DNA of 64,000 nt from Chloroflexota bacterium (GCA_016234595.1 JACRBG010000017.1:26634-90633); one strand, 5' to 3'. Positions 25,278-34,444 are shown, numbered from the stretch's first letter. Numbers and translations: made by a program. Notes: generated from the letters alone by a model not told the origin.

Positions 25278-26255
25278 TCCCCCTATTTGGCTCATAACGC
25301 GGGTTAGGGGAATCACATTGCTGCCCAGTTCATGCCCCCATGGCTTCTGCCAAATGCCATCCAAAATCACCTGCTTCAAATCTTCGAGGGTCGCGCCCTG
25401 ACGCAAGGGGGTTAATAAATCAACTTCTTTGTCCTTGAGCAGGCACAAACGTAGTACGCCATCGGCAGTTAAACGTGCACGGTTACAACTGGCACAGAAG
25501 GGTTCAGTTACACTGCTAATCAGGCCAATTGTACCCTGTGCCCCCGGCAATCTGTACAACCGTGCTTCGCCATCTAACCGCCCATTGTCCACTAATTCCA
25601 TTGGGCCAAGCGCATCTTCAATGATTTGACGGATTTCGACATCCGTTACGATTTGTTGTTGAGCAAAATCAGCCACATCCGCAAACGGCATCATCTCAAT
25701 AAAACGGAATTGCCATGGGCGATTAATCGTCAGTTCGGCCAACGAGGGAACGTCATCGTCATTAAAACCACGCACCACCACGGCATTCAATTTGAGAGGC
25801 GTAAGGCCAGCTTCCTCTGAAGCCAAAATTCCATTCCACACATCGTCCAATTTGCCCCAACGGGTAATCCGGCGGAATTTAGTGGGATCAAGCGTATCAA
25901 TACTGATATTGACGCGATCCAAACCTGCTTCTTTGAGTGGTTGAGCCAAGTGCCCCAGCAGCACACCATTGGTCGTCATCGCAATCTGTCGGACGCCTTC
26001 CATCTGACGCAGTTCACGCACAATCTCAACAATATTGGCGCGGATGGTGGGTTCGCCCCCGGTCAGGCGGAACTTACTAAACCCAAGTTCAGCAAAAAGG
26101 CGTAAAAGCAAAACCAACTCATCGTCTTGCATCAATTCTGCATTAGGCCGGAATACAATATCCTCCGGCATACAATAGACACAGCGTAAATTACACTTGT
26201 CAGTGAGCGAAACTCGAAGATATTGGATATTGCGTCCAAAACGATCTAGGGGCAT
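25275..26255 (-). CDS. moaA: GTP 3',8-cyclase (molybdenum cofactor synthesis)
   Basis: MoaA is a radical SAM enzyme that, with MoaC, turns GTP into cyclic pyranopterin phosphate. The SAM cluster motif DKCNLRCVYCMP (CxxxCxxC) is near residue 20. The second cluster's cysteines are in FCASCNRARLTADGVLRLCL, and the C-terminal Gly-Gly, needed for activity in known MoaA, is present (SQIGG). From the chosen ATG it has 326 residues, the usual length; a TTG eight codons upstream is an alternative with no better ribosome binding site. No other moa, moe or molybdoenzyme genes lie in the window, so the pathway must be completed elsewhere. Confidence 0.94.
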   Translation of the reverse strand: MPLDRFGRNIQYLRVSLTDKCNLRCVYCMPEDIVFRPNAELMQDDELVLLLRLFAELGFSKFRLTGGEPTIRANIVEIVRELRQMEGVRQIAMTTNGVLLGHLAQPLKEAGLDRVNISIDTLDPTKFRRITRWGKLDDVWNGILASEEAGLTPLKLNAVVVRGFNDDDVPSLAELTINRPWQFRFIEMMPFADVADFAQQQIVTDVEIRQIIEDALGPMELVDNGRLDGEARLYRLPGAQGTIGLISSVTEPFCASCNRARLTADGVLRLCLLKDKEVDLLTPLRQGATLEDLKQVILDGIWQKPWGHELGSNVIPLTRVMSQIGG

Positions 26256-26670
26256 GTTGGTTATTCCATCCGCCAGCAAAATGACTTATTTATTTGACTA
26301 TTCTACTCTGCAAAAGTTACATCTGGATTACAGCACAATAATTTTTCTAATATTTGTTTGCATAATTCAATGATACCCAAGTTTTTTGTCCAAAACAAGT
26401 AAAAGCCAACCGCTTACTGCGTTATAAAATCTATCCACCCCCAAACAAACCAAATTCTAACTTTTAGCGCAGGGCGATTGCTCATCGGGCAAGTCCAATG
26501 AAGTTCATTTTTTCCATATAAACTCCCCTTATCTAAAAATTTTAAGGTTGACGTTAAACGCCCTTAACCATAACCTTTTTGGAGTTTACAAACCGAATTT
26601 TAGCCCCCAATAGTACCCAAGTCCTGTATGTGGAACAGGTGTGCATGTGATAGAGTAGTGGTCATTCGGA
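26256..26670. other. Long AT-rich intergenic region between moaA and nrdR
   Basis: This divergent region has no credible ORF. It contains the TTAAGG / CCTTAA inverted repeat around 26550 and AT-rich stretches that could hold the moaA promoter, but no convincing promoter or known Moco riboswitch could be identified. Confidence 0.4.
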
Positions 26671-26717
26671 ACACCATATACAGTGTTTAAAAAATCGCCA
26701 ACCACCATATATGGGGG
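26671..26717. promoter_or_regulatory. nrdR box: Pair of NrdR boxes
   Basis: ACACCATATACAGTGT (26671-26686) and CCACCATATATGGGGG (26702-26717) share CACCATATA in register and are offset by exactly 31 bp, three helical turns. This matches the tandem NrdR operators found before ribonucleotide reductase operons. They precede nrdR, consistent with NrdR controlling nrdR-nrdJ. Confidence 0.85.
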
Positions 26718-26818
26718 TATGTACCCCAAAAGACATGGTGGACTGTGATACTTTTTTCCCTGTTCCAAAAACGGGTCAGGTTGGAAAAAATTCAGATTTA
26801 TTTAACCAAGTAGGGAAT

Positions 26819-27313
26819 ATGCGCTGTCCATATTGTGGGGTTGTCAATCAAAGTCGAGTGCTCGACACTGGCCCAGACCAACGGGGGGGGATCCGCCGCC
26901 GCCGTGAATGTGAAGTCTGTGGTAAACGCTTTAGCACCCTCGAACGGGCCATTATTCAAACCCCCCTACTCATCAAGGGGAATGGTGACCGCGAAGAATT
27001 TGACCGCGAGAAGTTGTTGCGCGGAATTCGTATCGCAACCGCTAAACGCCCCATCTCGGCCACTGAAATTGACAAGATGGTTGACCATATCGAGCAAAAC
27101 CTACAGCAGATGGGTCGGGCCGAAGTTTCCAGTCGTGTCGTTGGCGACATGGTCATCGAAGGGCTGAAGGCGCTTGATTTGATTGCCTACCTACGTTATG
27201 CCATCGTCTATTTGGGCCTAGATAATCTGGAAAGTGTTCAGCGGGAAATTGACCACATGCTCGCCGGAGGGCAGCCCTCCAAAAAGGGGGCAGGGTCAAA
27301 TAAGGCCTCCTAA
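26819..27313 (+). CDS. nrdR: Transcriptional repressor NrdR
   Basis: NrdR senses ATP/dATP through an ATP-cone domain and represses ribonucleotide reductase genes. The 164-residue product starts with MRCPYCG, the zinc ribbon (CxxC, then CEVCGKRFSTLER), followed by the ATP cone (IKGNGDREEFDREKLLRGI, and RVVGDMVIEGLKALD). The ATG at 26819 is chosen because MRCPYC is the universal NrdR start, with AGGGA nearby; an upstream in-frame extension would run into the NrdR boxes. A polar tail (QPSKKGAGSNKAS) follows the conserved part. It is followed 155 bp later by nrdJ. Confidence 0.96.
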   Translation: MRCPYCGVVNQSRVLDTGPDQRGGIRRRRECEVCGKRFSTLERAIIQTPLLIKGNGDREEFDREKLLRGIRIATAKRPISATEIDKMVDHIEQNLQQMGRAEVSSRVVGDMVIEGLKALDLIAYLRYAIVYLGLDNLESVQREIDHMLAGGQPSKKGAGSNKAS

Positions 27314-27338
27314 ACGCACCAACCGAAAGCTTTTCTCA

Positions 27339-27381
27339 ACACGGGGTGGTGACTAAAAAACCAACATCACCTCGTGTTTTT
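27339..27381 (+). terminator. Terminator-like hairpin between nrdR and nrdJ
   Basis: ACACGGGGTG (27339-27348) can pair with CACCTCGTGT (27368-27377) over 10 bp with one G-U, around a 19-base loop, followed by TTTTT. It could reduce readthrough from nrdR into nrdJ or act as an attenuator. The long loop makes it less certain. Confidence 0.6.
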
Positions 27382-27468
27382 ATCTATACCGACCTTAATG
27401 AATCACTTAATTGACTAGTCGTACTAATCATAGTCGTCATTCAAAAAAAACAAGGAGATCGAAAAATT

Positions 27469-30400
27469 ATGGGTCTAGCAACTCCCACTAAAACGGATTC
27501 TCACGAATTTGTTAAAACCCCGCTACCCGCTGATTTAGCCAAGCGTGATATCGGTTTAACAGAAAATGCCCGGACTGTCCTCAAGAAACGTTACCTGCGA
27601 CGCGGTCCCGATGGCAAACCGGTTGAGACAGTCGAAGAAATGTTTTGGCGCGTGGCCTATAATGTCGCCCTTGCCGAAAAAGAATTGGGTGGCGATGAGG
27701 CCCAAGTTGAAAAATGGGCACGTAAGTTTTATGACTTATTGACGGGTCTACAATTTTTCCCCAATAGCCCTACTTTTACAGGGGCAGGTACGCCATTGGG
27801 TCAACTAGCCGCGTGTTTTGTCCTAAAAATTGATGACGATATGGGGCGCACAGGTTCTGGTATTTTTGAAACCCTGCGTCACGCCGCTTTGATTCAGCAG
27901 ACAGGCGGTGGTAATGGTTTTTCGTTCAGTCACCTCCGCCCCAAAGGCTCGATTGTCAAAACCTCCAACGGCACAGCGACAGGCCCTATTGGTTTTTTGC
28001 GAGTGTATGACCAAGCCTTCGGGGAGATTGCGCAGGGTGGATGCTTAACACCTGACACCCTAGTATTTACGGACAAAGGCTTGTTGCGCCTTGATGAAAT
28101 TGTGCGTCATGATGAAAAAGGTTGGCTCCCTCATGAATTGCGGGTGAGCACCGATGAAGGCCCACGCATGTCGTATCAGGGCTATAACAACGGGCTTGCT
28201 CCTGTCCTTCGTATCAAAACAGAGGAAGGCCTAAACCTCACAGGAACCCATAATCATAAACTCAAGGTTATGACAGCCGATGGCCCAGCATGGAAACGCT
28301 TTGATGAAATCCAATCGGGCGACGCTATTCTTGTCAAATTGGGCCAGCATCAAGGTCAACTCCAATCCCTAATCCACCCAACACGCTCACATGGCAACCA
28401 AGTGATGCCCCAATTCCCAACCATTTTGGACGAAGAATTGGCCTTTTTCTTGGGCTATCTAGTCGGGGACGGCTTTGTGGCAGCACGAGAACAAGATCAT
28501 CGCATTGGAGTAACAGTCGCGCATACCAACTATCTTATGACTGAAATGCCCATATTGATGCACCGCTTGTTTGGCGATGATATTCATGTGCATCTACAAC
28601 AAAAAGAAAATGATGTTTCGGTTACATTCGTGATTGATAACCGCGCCATCAAAGATTTCATGCTGATGAATGGTTTCGGCAAAGCCCGCAGCACCGACGT
28701 TTCTGTGCCACGCCTGATTCGGCAAAGCCCACCGGAAATTGTAGGGGCATTTTTGCGCGGGTTATTTGAAGCTGATGGCGCTATTTCGCATGGCTATCCT
28801 CATTTGTTAAGCACATCTGAGAAACTAATTCAAGAAGTATCAACCCTGCTTATTGGACTTGGATGCCCTGTCCGCATCCGTCAAATGCCAATGAGTGAAA
28901 GTCACTACGGAACCAATCCAGTATGGAGTGTACGAATTCACTCTTTTATTGGCCTGCAAAATTGGCAAACCATGATTGGTTGCGATGAACTGTCACGCTT
29001 CGCCATTTGTTATGATTTTGAACCTGATTTAAGCCGAGAAACCAGCTATGTTCTGCCTCAAGCAAATTATTGGGTAGAACCCGTTTTAGAGGCTACCCGC
29101 AAATCCCAAATAGATAGCCGAGGGCGCGGCACAGGCAAGAACTTCCGAGGCACTTCACCGGAGCTTCGTAAACAACTACTCCGCTATACACGTGGAGATC
29201 GTCAACACACCCTTTCAGGTTATGCACGTCTAAGTGAGATTTACACCGAATTTAGTGAAAATGCACGCCCGGTCAATGATCTATGGTTCGTGACTGTCAG
29301 TGAAATTGAAGATGCAGGCGAAGCGCTGACCCTCGATATTGAAGTAGAAGAAAACCACACCTATATCGCCAATGGTCTAGTGAGTCACAATTCCCGCCGT
29401 GGCGCGAATATGGCCGTTTTGAAGGTCAACCACCCTGATATTCGTGAATTTATCACCTGCAAATCCAAAGAGGGTAATGTTGCCAATTTCAATATCAGCG
29501 TTGGTATTACTGATGAATTTATGCGCGCCGTTGAAACAGGTAGCCCCTTCGATTTAATCAACCCCGTTGATGGCAAAGTCTGGGAAACGGTTGATGCTCG
29601 TGAGTTATTCAAGATGATCGTGGAATATGCCCACCATAACGGTGAACCCGGCGTGTTGTTTTTGGATGCCGCCAATCGCGAAAACCCCGTCCCTCATCTT
29701 TATGAATTAGAATCTACTAATCCATGCGGTGAGCAATTCTTAGGCCCATTTGAAAACTGCTGCCTTGGTTCAGTTAACCTATCCCAACACGTTACGGCTG
29801 ACGGCCAAATTGATTGGGACAAACTGGCCGAGTCGGTCGCGACCTCCACTCGTTTCCTTGACGACGTGGTGACAGCCAACGCTTATGTCCCCGCAATTCC
29901 CCAACTGCGCGAAGCCGCCGAAAATGTGCGCCGTATCGGGTTAGGCATCATGGGCTTGGGTGATATGATGTACCATCTCGGCATCCGCTATGGTTCGGTG
30001 GAAGGCCAAGAATTTGCCAGTCAGGTTATGGAATTTGTGCGCTACCACTCCATGCAAACCAGCATCGAACTGGCGAAGGAGCGTGGCCCCTTCCTCGCCA
30101 TTGAGGGCAGCCGCTACGATCCCCATAATCTTAAATGGGCAGCCCCCAAGCCGCTGGTCGAACACAAAACGGACTGGAATCGCCCCGCTACGGATTGGAA
30201 AAAAATTGAAAAGGGCCTTAAGAAATATGGCATTCGCAATGGTGCGCAATTAACCGTTGCCCCCACTGGCACGATTGCCACCGTCGCGGGCTGTGAGGCC
30301 TATGGCTGCGAACCCGTTTTCGCCCTCGCCTACATGCGCTATGTTAACGAAAACGCGGGTAACACCGACGCGAAAATCACCCTGCAATATACCAGCCCCC

Positions 30401-31389
30401 TGTTTGAACAGGCGCTGCGTAAGGCCGGACTCGATCAGGCCACCATTGATAAAATCGTGGCACAGGTCAACGAAACAGGCTCCTGCCAAAATGTGCCCGA
30501 CGTGCCCGAAAACATCCGTCGTGTGTTTGTGACCGCTGGGGACATCACCGCCGAAGAACATATTCGGATGCAGGCCGCTCTCCAAGCCCATACTGATAAT
30601 GCCATTTCGAAAACGGTGAATTTTCCAGCAGGCACGACCGAAGAAGAAGTTGCCACCGCCTATCTGCTCGGCTGGAAACTCGGCTGCAAGGGCTTGACCG
30701 TCTATGTTACGGGTAGCCGTGACGTGGTGGTATTAGAAACTGCCGAAACCAAGAAAAAGAAGGAAAGCCTTCAAGCCGAAGCACCTGCTCTACTCCCTGC
30801 TGCGCCACAGCCTCTACCTCTCTTTAACGAGGATAAGAAGCCGCGCCCGACCCATCTCGTCGGCAAAACCTATCGGATGCCAACCCCAGCAGGCACTAGC
30901 TATATCACCGTCAATGAAAATGGTGAGGGACATGGTCAACCTTTTGAGGTGTTCATTCATACCTCTAAAGCAGGTTCCGAAATCGCTGCCGTCTCCGAAG
31001 CGATTGGACGCCTCGTCTCGCTCGTTTTACGACTGGCCTCGCCTGTTAGCCCACGTAATCGTGTCAAACAGATTGTGCGCCAATTAGGGGGGATCGGCGG
31101 TGGACGGCAACTAGGGATTGGCCCCAACAAAGTCATCAGCCTGCCCGACGCGGTCGCCCAGATTTTGCAACAATATCTGGATGAAACCTCCGCAGCCGAC
31201 AGCCTACCCCAAGTGCCCCGCAAGGCCATCAATCAACTGTCGCTCTTGCCGGAAAATGGCACAGCGGAAGAAATACCGTATGTGGATTTTATGCCCATCG
31301 GCGACATCTGCCCGGAGTGTGGCACCTCAACCTTGATGCGTGAAGAAGGCTGCCTGCACTGCTATACGTGCGGCTACAGCGAGTGCTAG
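27469..31389 (+). CDS. nrdJ: Vitamin B12-dependent (class II) ribonucleotide reductase, intein-containing
   Basis: Class II RNR makes deoxyribonucleotides with adenosylcobalamin and works with or without oxygen. The ORF is 1,306 codons, of which residues 192-641 are an intein, leaving an 856-residue enzyme. Extein motifs: AACFVLKIDDDM (first redox Cys), QQTGGGNGFSFSHLRPKG, the split QGG / SRRGANMAVLKVNHPDI, ESTNPCGEQFLGPFENCCLGSVNLS (read in parts; the NPCGEQ active-site Cys and Glu), RRIGLGIMGLGDM, VAPTGTIATVAGCEAYG, and a C-terminal zinc-ribbon-like tail CPEC ... CLHCYTCGYSEC. The usual disordered insert before the C-terminal domain is present (~1085-1125). It is preceded by AAGGAGATC. Control by NrdR is suggested by the boxes upstream of nrdR. 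Confidence 0.96.
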   Translation: MGLATPTKTDSHEFVKTPLPADLAKRDIGLTENARTVLKKRYLRRGPDGKPVETVEEMFWRVAYNVALAEKELGGDEAQVEKWARKFYDLLTGLQFFPNSPTFTGAGTPLGQLAACFVLKIDDDMGRTGSGIFETLRHAALIQQTGGGNGFSFSHLRPKGSIVKTSNGTATGPIGFLRVYDQAFGEIAQGGCLTPDTLVFTDKGLLRLDEIVRHDEKGWLPHELRVSTDEGPRMSYQGYNNGLAPVLRIKTEEGLNLTGTHNHKLKVMTADGPAWKRFDEIQSGDAILVKLGQHQGQLQSLIHPTRSHGNQVMPQFPTILDEELAFFLGYLVGDGFVAAREQDHRIGVTVAHTNYLMTEMPILMHRLFGDDIHVHLQQKENDVSVTFVIDNRAIKDFMLMNGFGKARSTDVSVPRLIRQSPPEIVGAFLRGLFEADGAISHGYPHLLSTSEKLIQEVSTLLIGLGCPVRIRQMPMSESHYGTNPVWSVRIHSFIGLQNWQTMIGCDELSRFAICYDFEPDLSRETSYVLPQANYWVEPVLEATRKSQIDSRGRGTGKNFRGTSPELRKQLLRYTRGDRQHTLSGYARLSEIYTEFSENARPVNDLWFVTVSEIEDAGEALTLDIEVEENHTYIANGLVSHNSRRGANMAVLKVNHPDIREFITCKSKEGNVANFNISVGITDEFMRAVETGSPFDLINPVDGKVWETVDARELFKMIVEYAHHNGEPGVLFLDAANRENPVPHLYELESTNPCGEQFLGPFENCCLGSVNLSQHVTADGQIDWDKLAESVATSTRFLDDVVTANAYVPAIPQLREAAENVRRIGLGIMGLGDMMYHLGIRYGSVEGQEFASQVMEFVRYHSMQTSIELAKERGPFLAIEGSRYDPHNLKWAAPKPLVEHKTDWNRPATDWKKIEKGLKKYGIRNGAQLTVAPTGTIATVAGCEAYGCEPVFALAYMRYVNENAGNTDAKITLQYTSPLFEQALRKAGLDQATIDKIVAQVNETGSCQNVPDVPENIRRVFVTAGDITAEEHIRMQAALQAHTDNAISKTVNFPAGTTEEEVATAYLLGWKLGCKGLTVYVTGSRDVVVLETAETKKKKESLQAEAPALLPAAPQPLPLFNEDKKPRPTHLVGKTYRMPTPAGTSYITVNENGEGHGQPFEVFIHTSKAGSEIAAVSEAIGRLVSLVLRLASPVSPRNRVKQIVRQLGGIGGGRQLGIGPNKVISLPDAVAQILQQYLDETSAADSLPQVPRKAINQLSLLPENGTAEEIPYVDFMPIGDICPECGTSTLMREEGCLHCYTCGYSEC
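28042..29391 (+). mobile_element. Intein with LAGLIDADG homing endonuclease in nrdJ
   Basis: The intein starts at Cys192 (CLTPDTLVFTDKG, block A) and ends at VSHN (residues 638-641), with Ser642 as the +1 extein nucleophile. Block B is LTGTHNHKLKV. The two dodecapeptides are FLGYLVGDGF (about residue 327) and FLRGLFEADGA (about 429), each with the catalytic Asp or Glu-Ala-Asp intact. Block F/G is LDIEVEENHTYIANGLVSHN. All splicing residues are present and the reading frame is continuous, so it is probably a functional, 450-residue mobile intein. The insertion site lies in the highly conserved GG-(S/T)RRGANM region near the active site. Confidence 0.93.
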
Positions 31390-31406
31390 ATTAGATTAAG
31401 TTCAAT

Positions 31407-31449
31407 AGGAAATATTTGAGTCAAATTGGTTCAAATATTTCCTCTGTTT
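31407..31449 (+). terminator. Perfect 13-bp inverted repeat after nrdJ
   Basis: AGGAAATATTTGA (31407-31419) and TCAAATATTTCCT (31431-31443) form a perfect stem with an 11-base loop, followed by CTGTTTT. It lies 17 bp after the nrdJ stop and 12 bp before the next ATG. It is AT-rich for a terminator but well placed. Confidence 0.7.
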
Positions 31450-31461
31450 TCAAGAGGTTAC

Positions 31462-32727
31462 ATGGGCACAGAACAAGATTTGAATGACAATAGCAAGTCC
31501 TCTAAGAATTCTAAACAGCATTTAGGACACATTTCTGTCGATAGCGTTCCAATATCACTGCCTCAAGTTAATCTGATTGGCAAAACCATGCGTTTAGATA
31601 TTACGCTACCTTCTATGTCATTTCCTGAAATAAAGGCATTTAATCAGGCTATGGGGCCTTCAATACAGGCCTTCCAATCGCTTATTTCACCTTCGTTAGC
31701 CTATGATGCGGGACTGACAAAAGGTATGCAAGGAATAGTAGATACTTTTCGCGCCCACGCACTGCCCTCTATATCATTTCCTGAAATAAAGGCATTTAAT
31801 CAGGCTATGGGGCCTTCAATACAAGCCTTCCAATCGCTTATTTCACCTTCGTTAGCCTATGATGCGGGGCTAGCAAAAGATATGCAAGGAATAGTAGATA
31901 CTTTTCGCGCCCACGCACTGCCCTCTATATCATTTCCTGAAATAAAGGCTGTGCCTGAGTCATTTCTAATGTCGCAGCACTTTCACACGTTTTTTGAAAA
32001 TTCTGGCCTGCTCGAAAACATAAAAGCTATAACGTCAGGATTTAGAATCAAAGAACTCCCTAGCCTAGTAGATACTTTTAATTATTTTTCCTATGTGACA
32101 AAGTGGGAAAATGCCGTAGATGCTTTTAAGGCTACAGGTTGGCCCATAACATTATCAATGCCTTCAAGCCTAATTGAGCAAGTAGTTATGTATTGCGATT
32201 TGGGAAATCCCAAAAGAGCATCGAGCATAATCCGTGGCTACTATCGTCGAGGGAATTGCAAAAATCTCCATGCTATGATTTCGATATGGTGGTCTAATCC
32301 ACATTTCAAGCGATATAAAAAGAACATTGATGGTGCTTTACGCGCCCATGAAAGGCGTGAATATGAATTATCTATACCGACACTCATGCCAATTCCTGAA
32401 GGCGTCATGAAACATTATGCACCACAGATGTCAACGGAAAAATCTTATCCTTTAACAAAAAACATTATAGACGATCCTATGGTATATCCATTCAGAATTT
32501 GGCCTATAGCGGAGACTCTAAAGAGTCATCTCCTAAACGATGTCTATAAAGGAACTCCATTTGACCAACAAATTAAGTTGCCATTGAAAGATCGGGAGAT
32601 TACTCGTCACACCGTATTGCATGGAATTAACCCGAACTATAGTAGTGAGGGGGAATCTTTAAAATATTTTCTACTATTAGATGCGCTATTCGCTATATTG
32701 CAATATCAATCTGGAAAATTGCATTGA
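31462..32727 (+). CDS. Repeat protein with HEPN-like C-terminal motif, possible defence gene
   Basis: A 421-residue soluble protein; the ATG follows AGAGG by four bases. After ~50 residues it has two almost identical 52-residue repeats and the start of a third (PSMSFPEIKAFNQAMGPSIQ and so on). The C-terminal ~200 residues are α-helical and include RHTVLHG (Arg382-x4-His387), then GINPNY and a hydrophobic helix ESLKYFLLLDALF. The 'R-H-x-x-L-H-G ... Y ... LLLLLD' arrangement is like the R-x4-6-H motif of HEPN-type RNases found in toxin and antiviral systems. This is a motif-level resemblance only. Base use is clearly more AT-rich than the flanking genes, which suggests horizontal acquisition. 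No partner antitoxin or nucleotidyltransferase is next to it. Confidence 0.6.
   Translation: MGTEQDLNDNSKSSKNSKQHLGHISVDSVPISLPQVNLIGKTMRLDITLPSMSFPEIKAFNQAMGPSIQAFQSLISPSLAYDAGLTKGMQGIVDTFRAHALPSISFPEIKAFNQAMGPSIQAFQSLISPSLAYDAGLAKDMQGIVDTFRAHALPSISFPEIKAVPESFLMSQHFHTFFENSGLLENIKAITSGFRIKELPSLVDTFNYFSYVTKWENAVDAFKATGWPITLSMPSSLIEQVVMYCDLGNPKRASSIIRGYYRRGNCKNLHAMISIWWSNPHFKRYKKNIDGALRAHERREYELSIPTLMPIPEGVMKHYAPQMSTEKSYPLTKNIIDDPMVYPFRIWPIAETLKSHLLNDVYKGTPFDQQIKLPLKDREITRHTVLHGINPNYSSEGESLKYFLLLDALFAILQYQSGKLH
31621..31950 (+). repeat. 156-bp tandem duplication inside the HEPN-like gene
   Basis: Units start at 31621 and 31777, with a partial third unit at 31933; the period is 156 bp (52 codons), so the frame is kept. 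By eye the two full units differ at about five of 156 positions, four of them clustered at the variable GLTKG / GLAKD codons. This indicates a recent duplication or gene conversion. Confidence 0.9.
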
Positions 32728-32863
32728 GTGAAAGAGTGCCTGTGCCTCAACTCAAAATTGCCCCGCCCCTAACTTCCATGCGATAATGACTTAAATATCA
32801 TGGTTATATTAATTTCAGCCTGACCGAGTCTAGCCAAACGTTCTCGAAAGCGAGGATTTATCC

Positions 32864-34372
32864 ATGCCCAGACGCCTAGTGAGTCTCACCGGGGTATTGA
32901 TCCTGCTGGCAGCCCTCTTCTATGCCAATGGCCCCCATATCCCCAGCACCCCACCCACCACCTATGCCCAAAATAATTCGTGCGATCCATTGGTTCAAGA
33001 AGCCTTGCAAAAAGTCGCCAATACCTGCCTCGACTTGGGGCGCAACGAAATCTGTTATGGCTACGACAACATCAGCGCCATTCTGCGAGATACATCGCTC
33101 ACCTTCCAAGCGGCAGGCGATATTATTCCGGTTGATCAAGTCGAAACCCTTATCACACGGCCCATCAACCCCGACACAGGCGAATGGGGGGTAGCCATGA
33201 TGCGCCTCCAAGCCGACCTGCCCGATGACAGTGACGGCTTTGTCACTCTCTTGGTCTTTGGTGGCACAGAAATCAACAACCAAGTCCAGTTAGCCTCCAA
33301 TACAGTCGCCTGCCAAGCCACCAACAACACAAAGGATAATTTGAATATTCGGTCTGGCCCCGGCACCAACTTCGCTGGCGTGGATATTTTTGATTCGGGC
33401 GCAACCCTGCCCATTGATGGCCGCAACGAAGCAGGCGATTGGCTGCACACCCCCAGTGGTTGGGTCAGTGCTGGCTTAGTCACCACGACCTGCGACACCA
33501 GCCAATTGGCCTTGGTTAGTAGTGCTGGCCCAGCCAGTGCCCCCATGCAATCTTTTACTCTGCGCATGGACGAGGAAGCCGCGTGCCAAGCCGTCCCCGC
33601 CGGGATGATGGTCCAAACCGAATCCGGCCAAACCGCGACGGTCATGGTCAATAATGTGCAGCTTCAACTCGGCAGCACTGCCCATATCCGTACCAATGGC
33701 CCCAATGGCAACATGGTCATCACCAACGTACAGGGTCATGTCCAAGTCACGTCGGGTGGCAAAACTGTCGAAGTCGAAGATGGGGAAGAAACCACTGTCC
33801 CCTTTGAAGATGGTGAACCCACCGAACCCGAAGACCCCACTGAATCCGAAGATGCATTATTCGACGAAGATTTATTCCTGATGGATGGCCTCTTAGATAC
33901 CAGCGACTGGGATTTCTTCGATTTATTAGGCTGCACTGAAGAATTGAGTGATTCGTGTCTTGATGCCGCCCTCTACACCTGTCAGGATTCGTGGTCGCCG
34001 GACTGTGCCGACTACTATGATGAAATCACCCAGCTTTGTGAAGGCGACAGTTCCGACCTTTGCGCTAATTGGGAAGATACTTTCGCCAATGATGCCGATT
34101 TTGATGGGATAAGCGATGACGCCGATGCTTGTCCAGACGAATTTGGCCTTGCAGCAGATGGCTGTCCAACAGGCGACGAATTTGGCCCTCTTCCAACAGA
34201 TGGGCCCGATATTGATAATGGTCAGGATAGCCTACCGGAAGTTCCGGTTGATACTGATGGTGACGGCGTAAGCGATCATTTTGACGCCTGCCCATCTGAA
34301 TATGGGGCTGCCCCCAATGGATGCCCCGAAGCTCCTGCCCCACCCGATGCTCCTGACGACGGCGGGGAATAG
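32864..34372 (+). CDS. Secreted SH3 / FecR-like / TSP3-repeat protein
   Basis: A 502-residue exported protein with a signal peptide (residues 1-~36, SLTGVLILLAALFYANG). A Cys-containing N-terminal domain (CDPLVQEAL ... CLDLGRNEICYG) is followed by a bacterial SH3 domain (~157-207, LNIRSGPGTNFAG ... GWVSAGLV). Next comes a FecR-like β domain (~245-310, VQTESGQTATVMVNNVQLQL ... TSGGKTVEVEDGEET, read in parts). Then an acidic Pro/Glu stretch and a Cys-rich segment lead to two calcium-binding thrombospondin type-3 repeats (about 409-437, DADFDGISDDADACPDEFG; about 461-489, DTDGDGVSDHFDACPSEYG). No membrane anchor is seen at the end, so it is probably released or loosely attached to the surface. 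Function unknown. Confidence 0.82.
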   Translation: MPRRLVSLTGVLILLAALFYANGPHIPSTPPTTYAQNNSCDPLVQEALQKVANTCLDLGRNEICYGYDNISAILRDTSLTFQAAGDIIPVDQVETLITRPINPDTGEWGVAMMRLQADLPDDSDGFVTLLVFGGTEINNQVQLASNTVACQATNNTKDNLNIRSGPGTNFAGVDIFDSGATLPIDGRNEAGDWLHTPSGWVSAGLVTTTCDTSQLALVSSAGPASAPMQSFTLRMDEEAACQAVPAGMMVQTESGQTATVMVNNVQLQLGSTAHIRTNGPNGNMVITNVQGHVQVTSGGKTVEVEDGEETTVPFEDGEPTEPEDPTESEDALFDEDLFLMDGLLDTSDWDFFDLLGCTEELSDSCLDAALYTCQDSWSPDCADYYDEITQLCEGDSSDLCANWEDTFANDADFDGISDDADACPDEFGLAADGCPTGDEFGPLPTDGPDIDNGQDSLPEVPVDTDGDGVSDHFDACPSEYGAAPNGCPEAPAPPDAPDDGGE

Positions 34373-34410
34373 ATACCCATTCGTCGGGTATAACCCCAAA
34401 AACTAAAGCT

Positions 34411-34442
34411 AAAGGCGGCTTAAAAAATAGGTCGCCTTTTTT
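34411..34442 (+). terminator. Terminator after the TSP3-repeat protein
   Basis: AAAGGCG (34411-34417) pairs with CGCCTTT (34433-34439) around a 15-base loop, followed by TTT. Confidence 0.8.
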
Positions 34443-34444
34443 GT

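Noticed and set aside
26280..26670. Molybdenum cofactor riboswitch upstream of moaA
   Set aside because: No recognisable Moco motif structure could be drawn; the region is only AT-rich.
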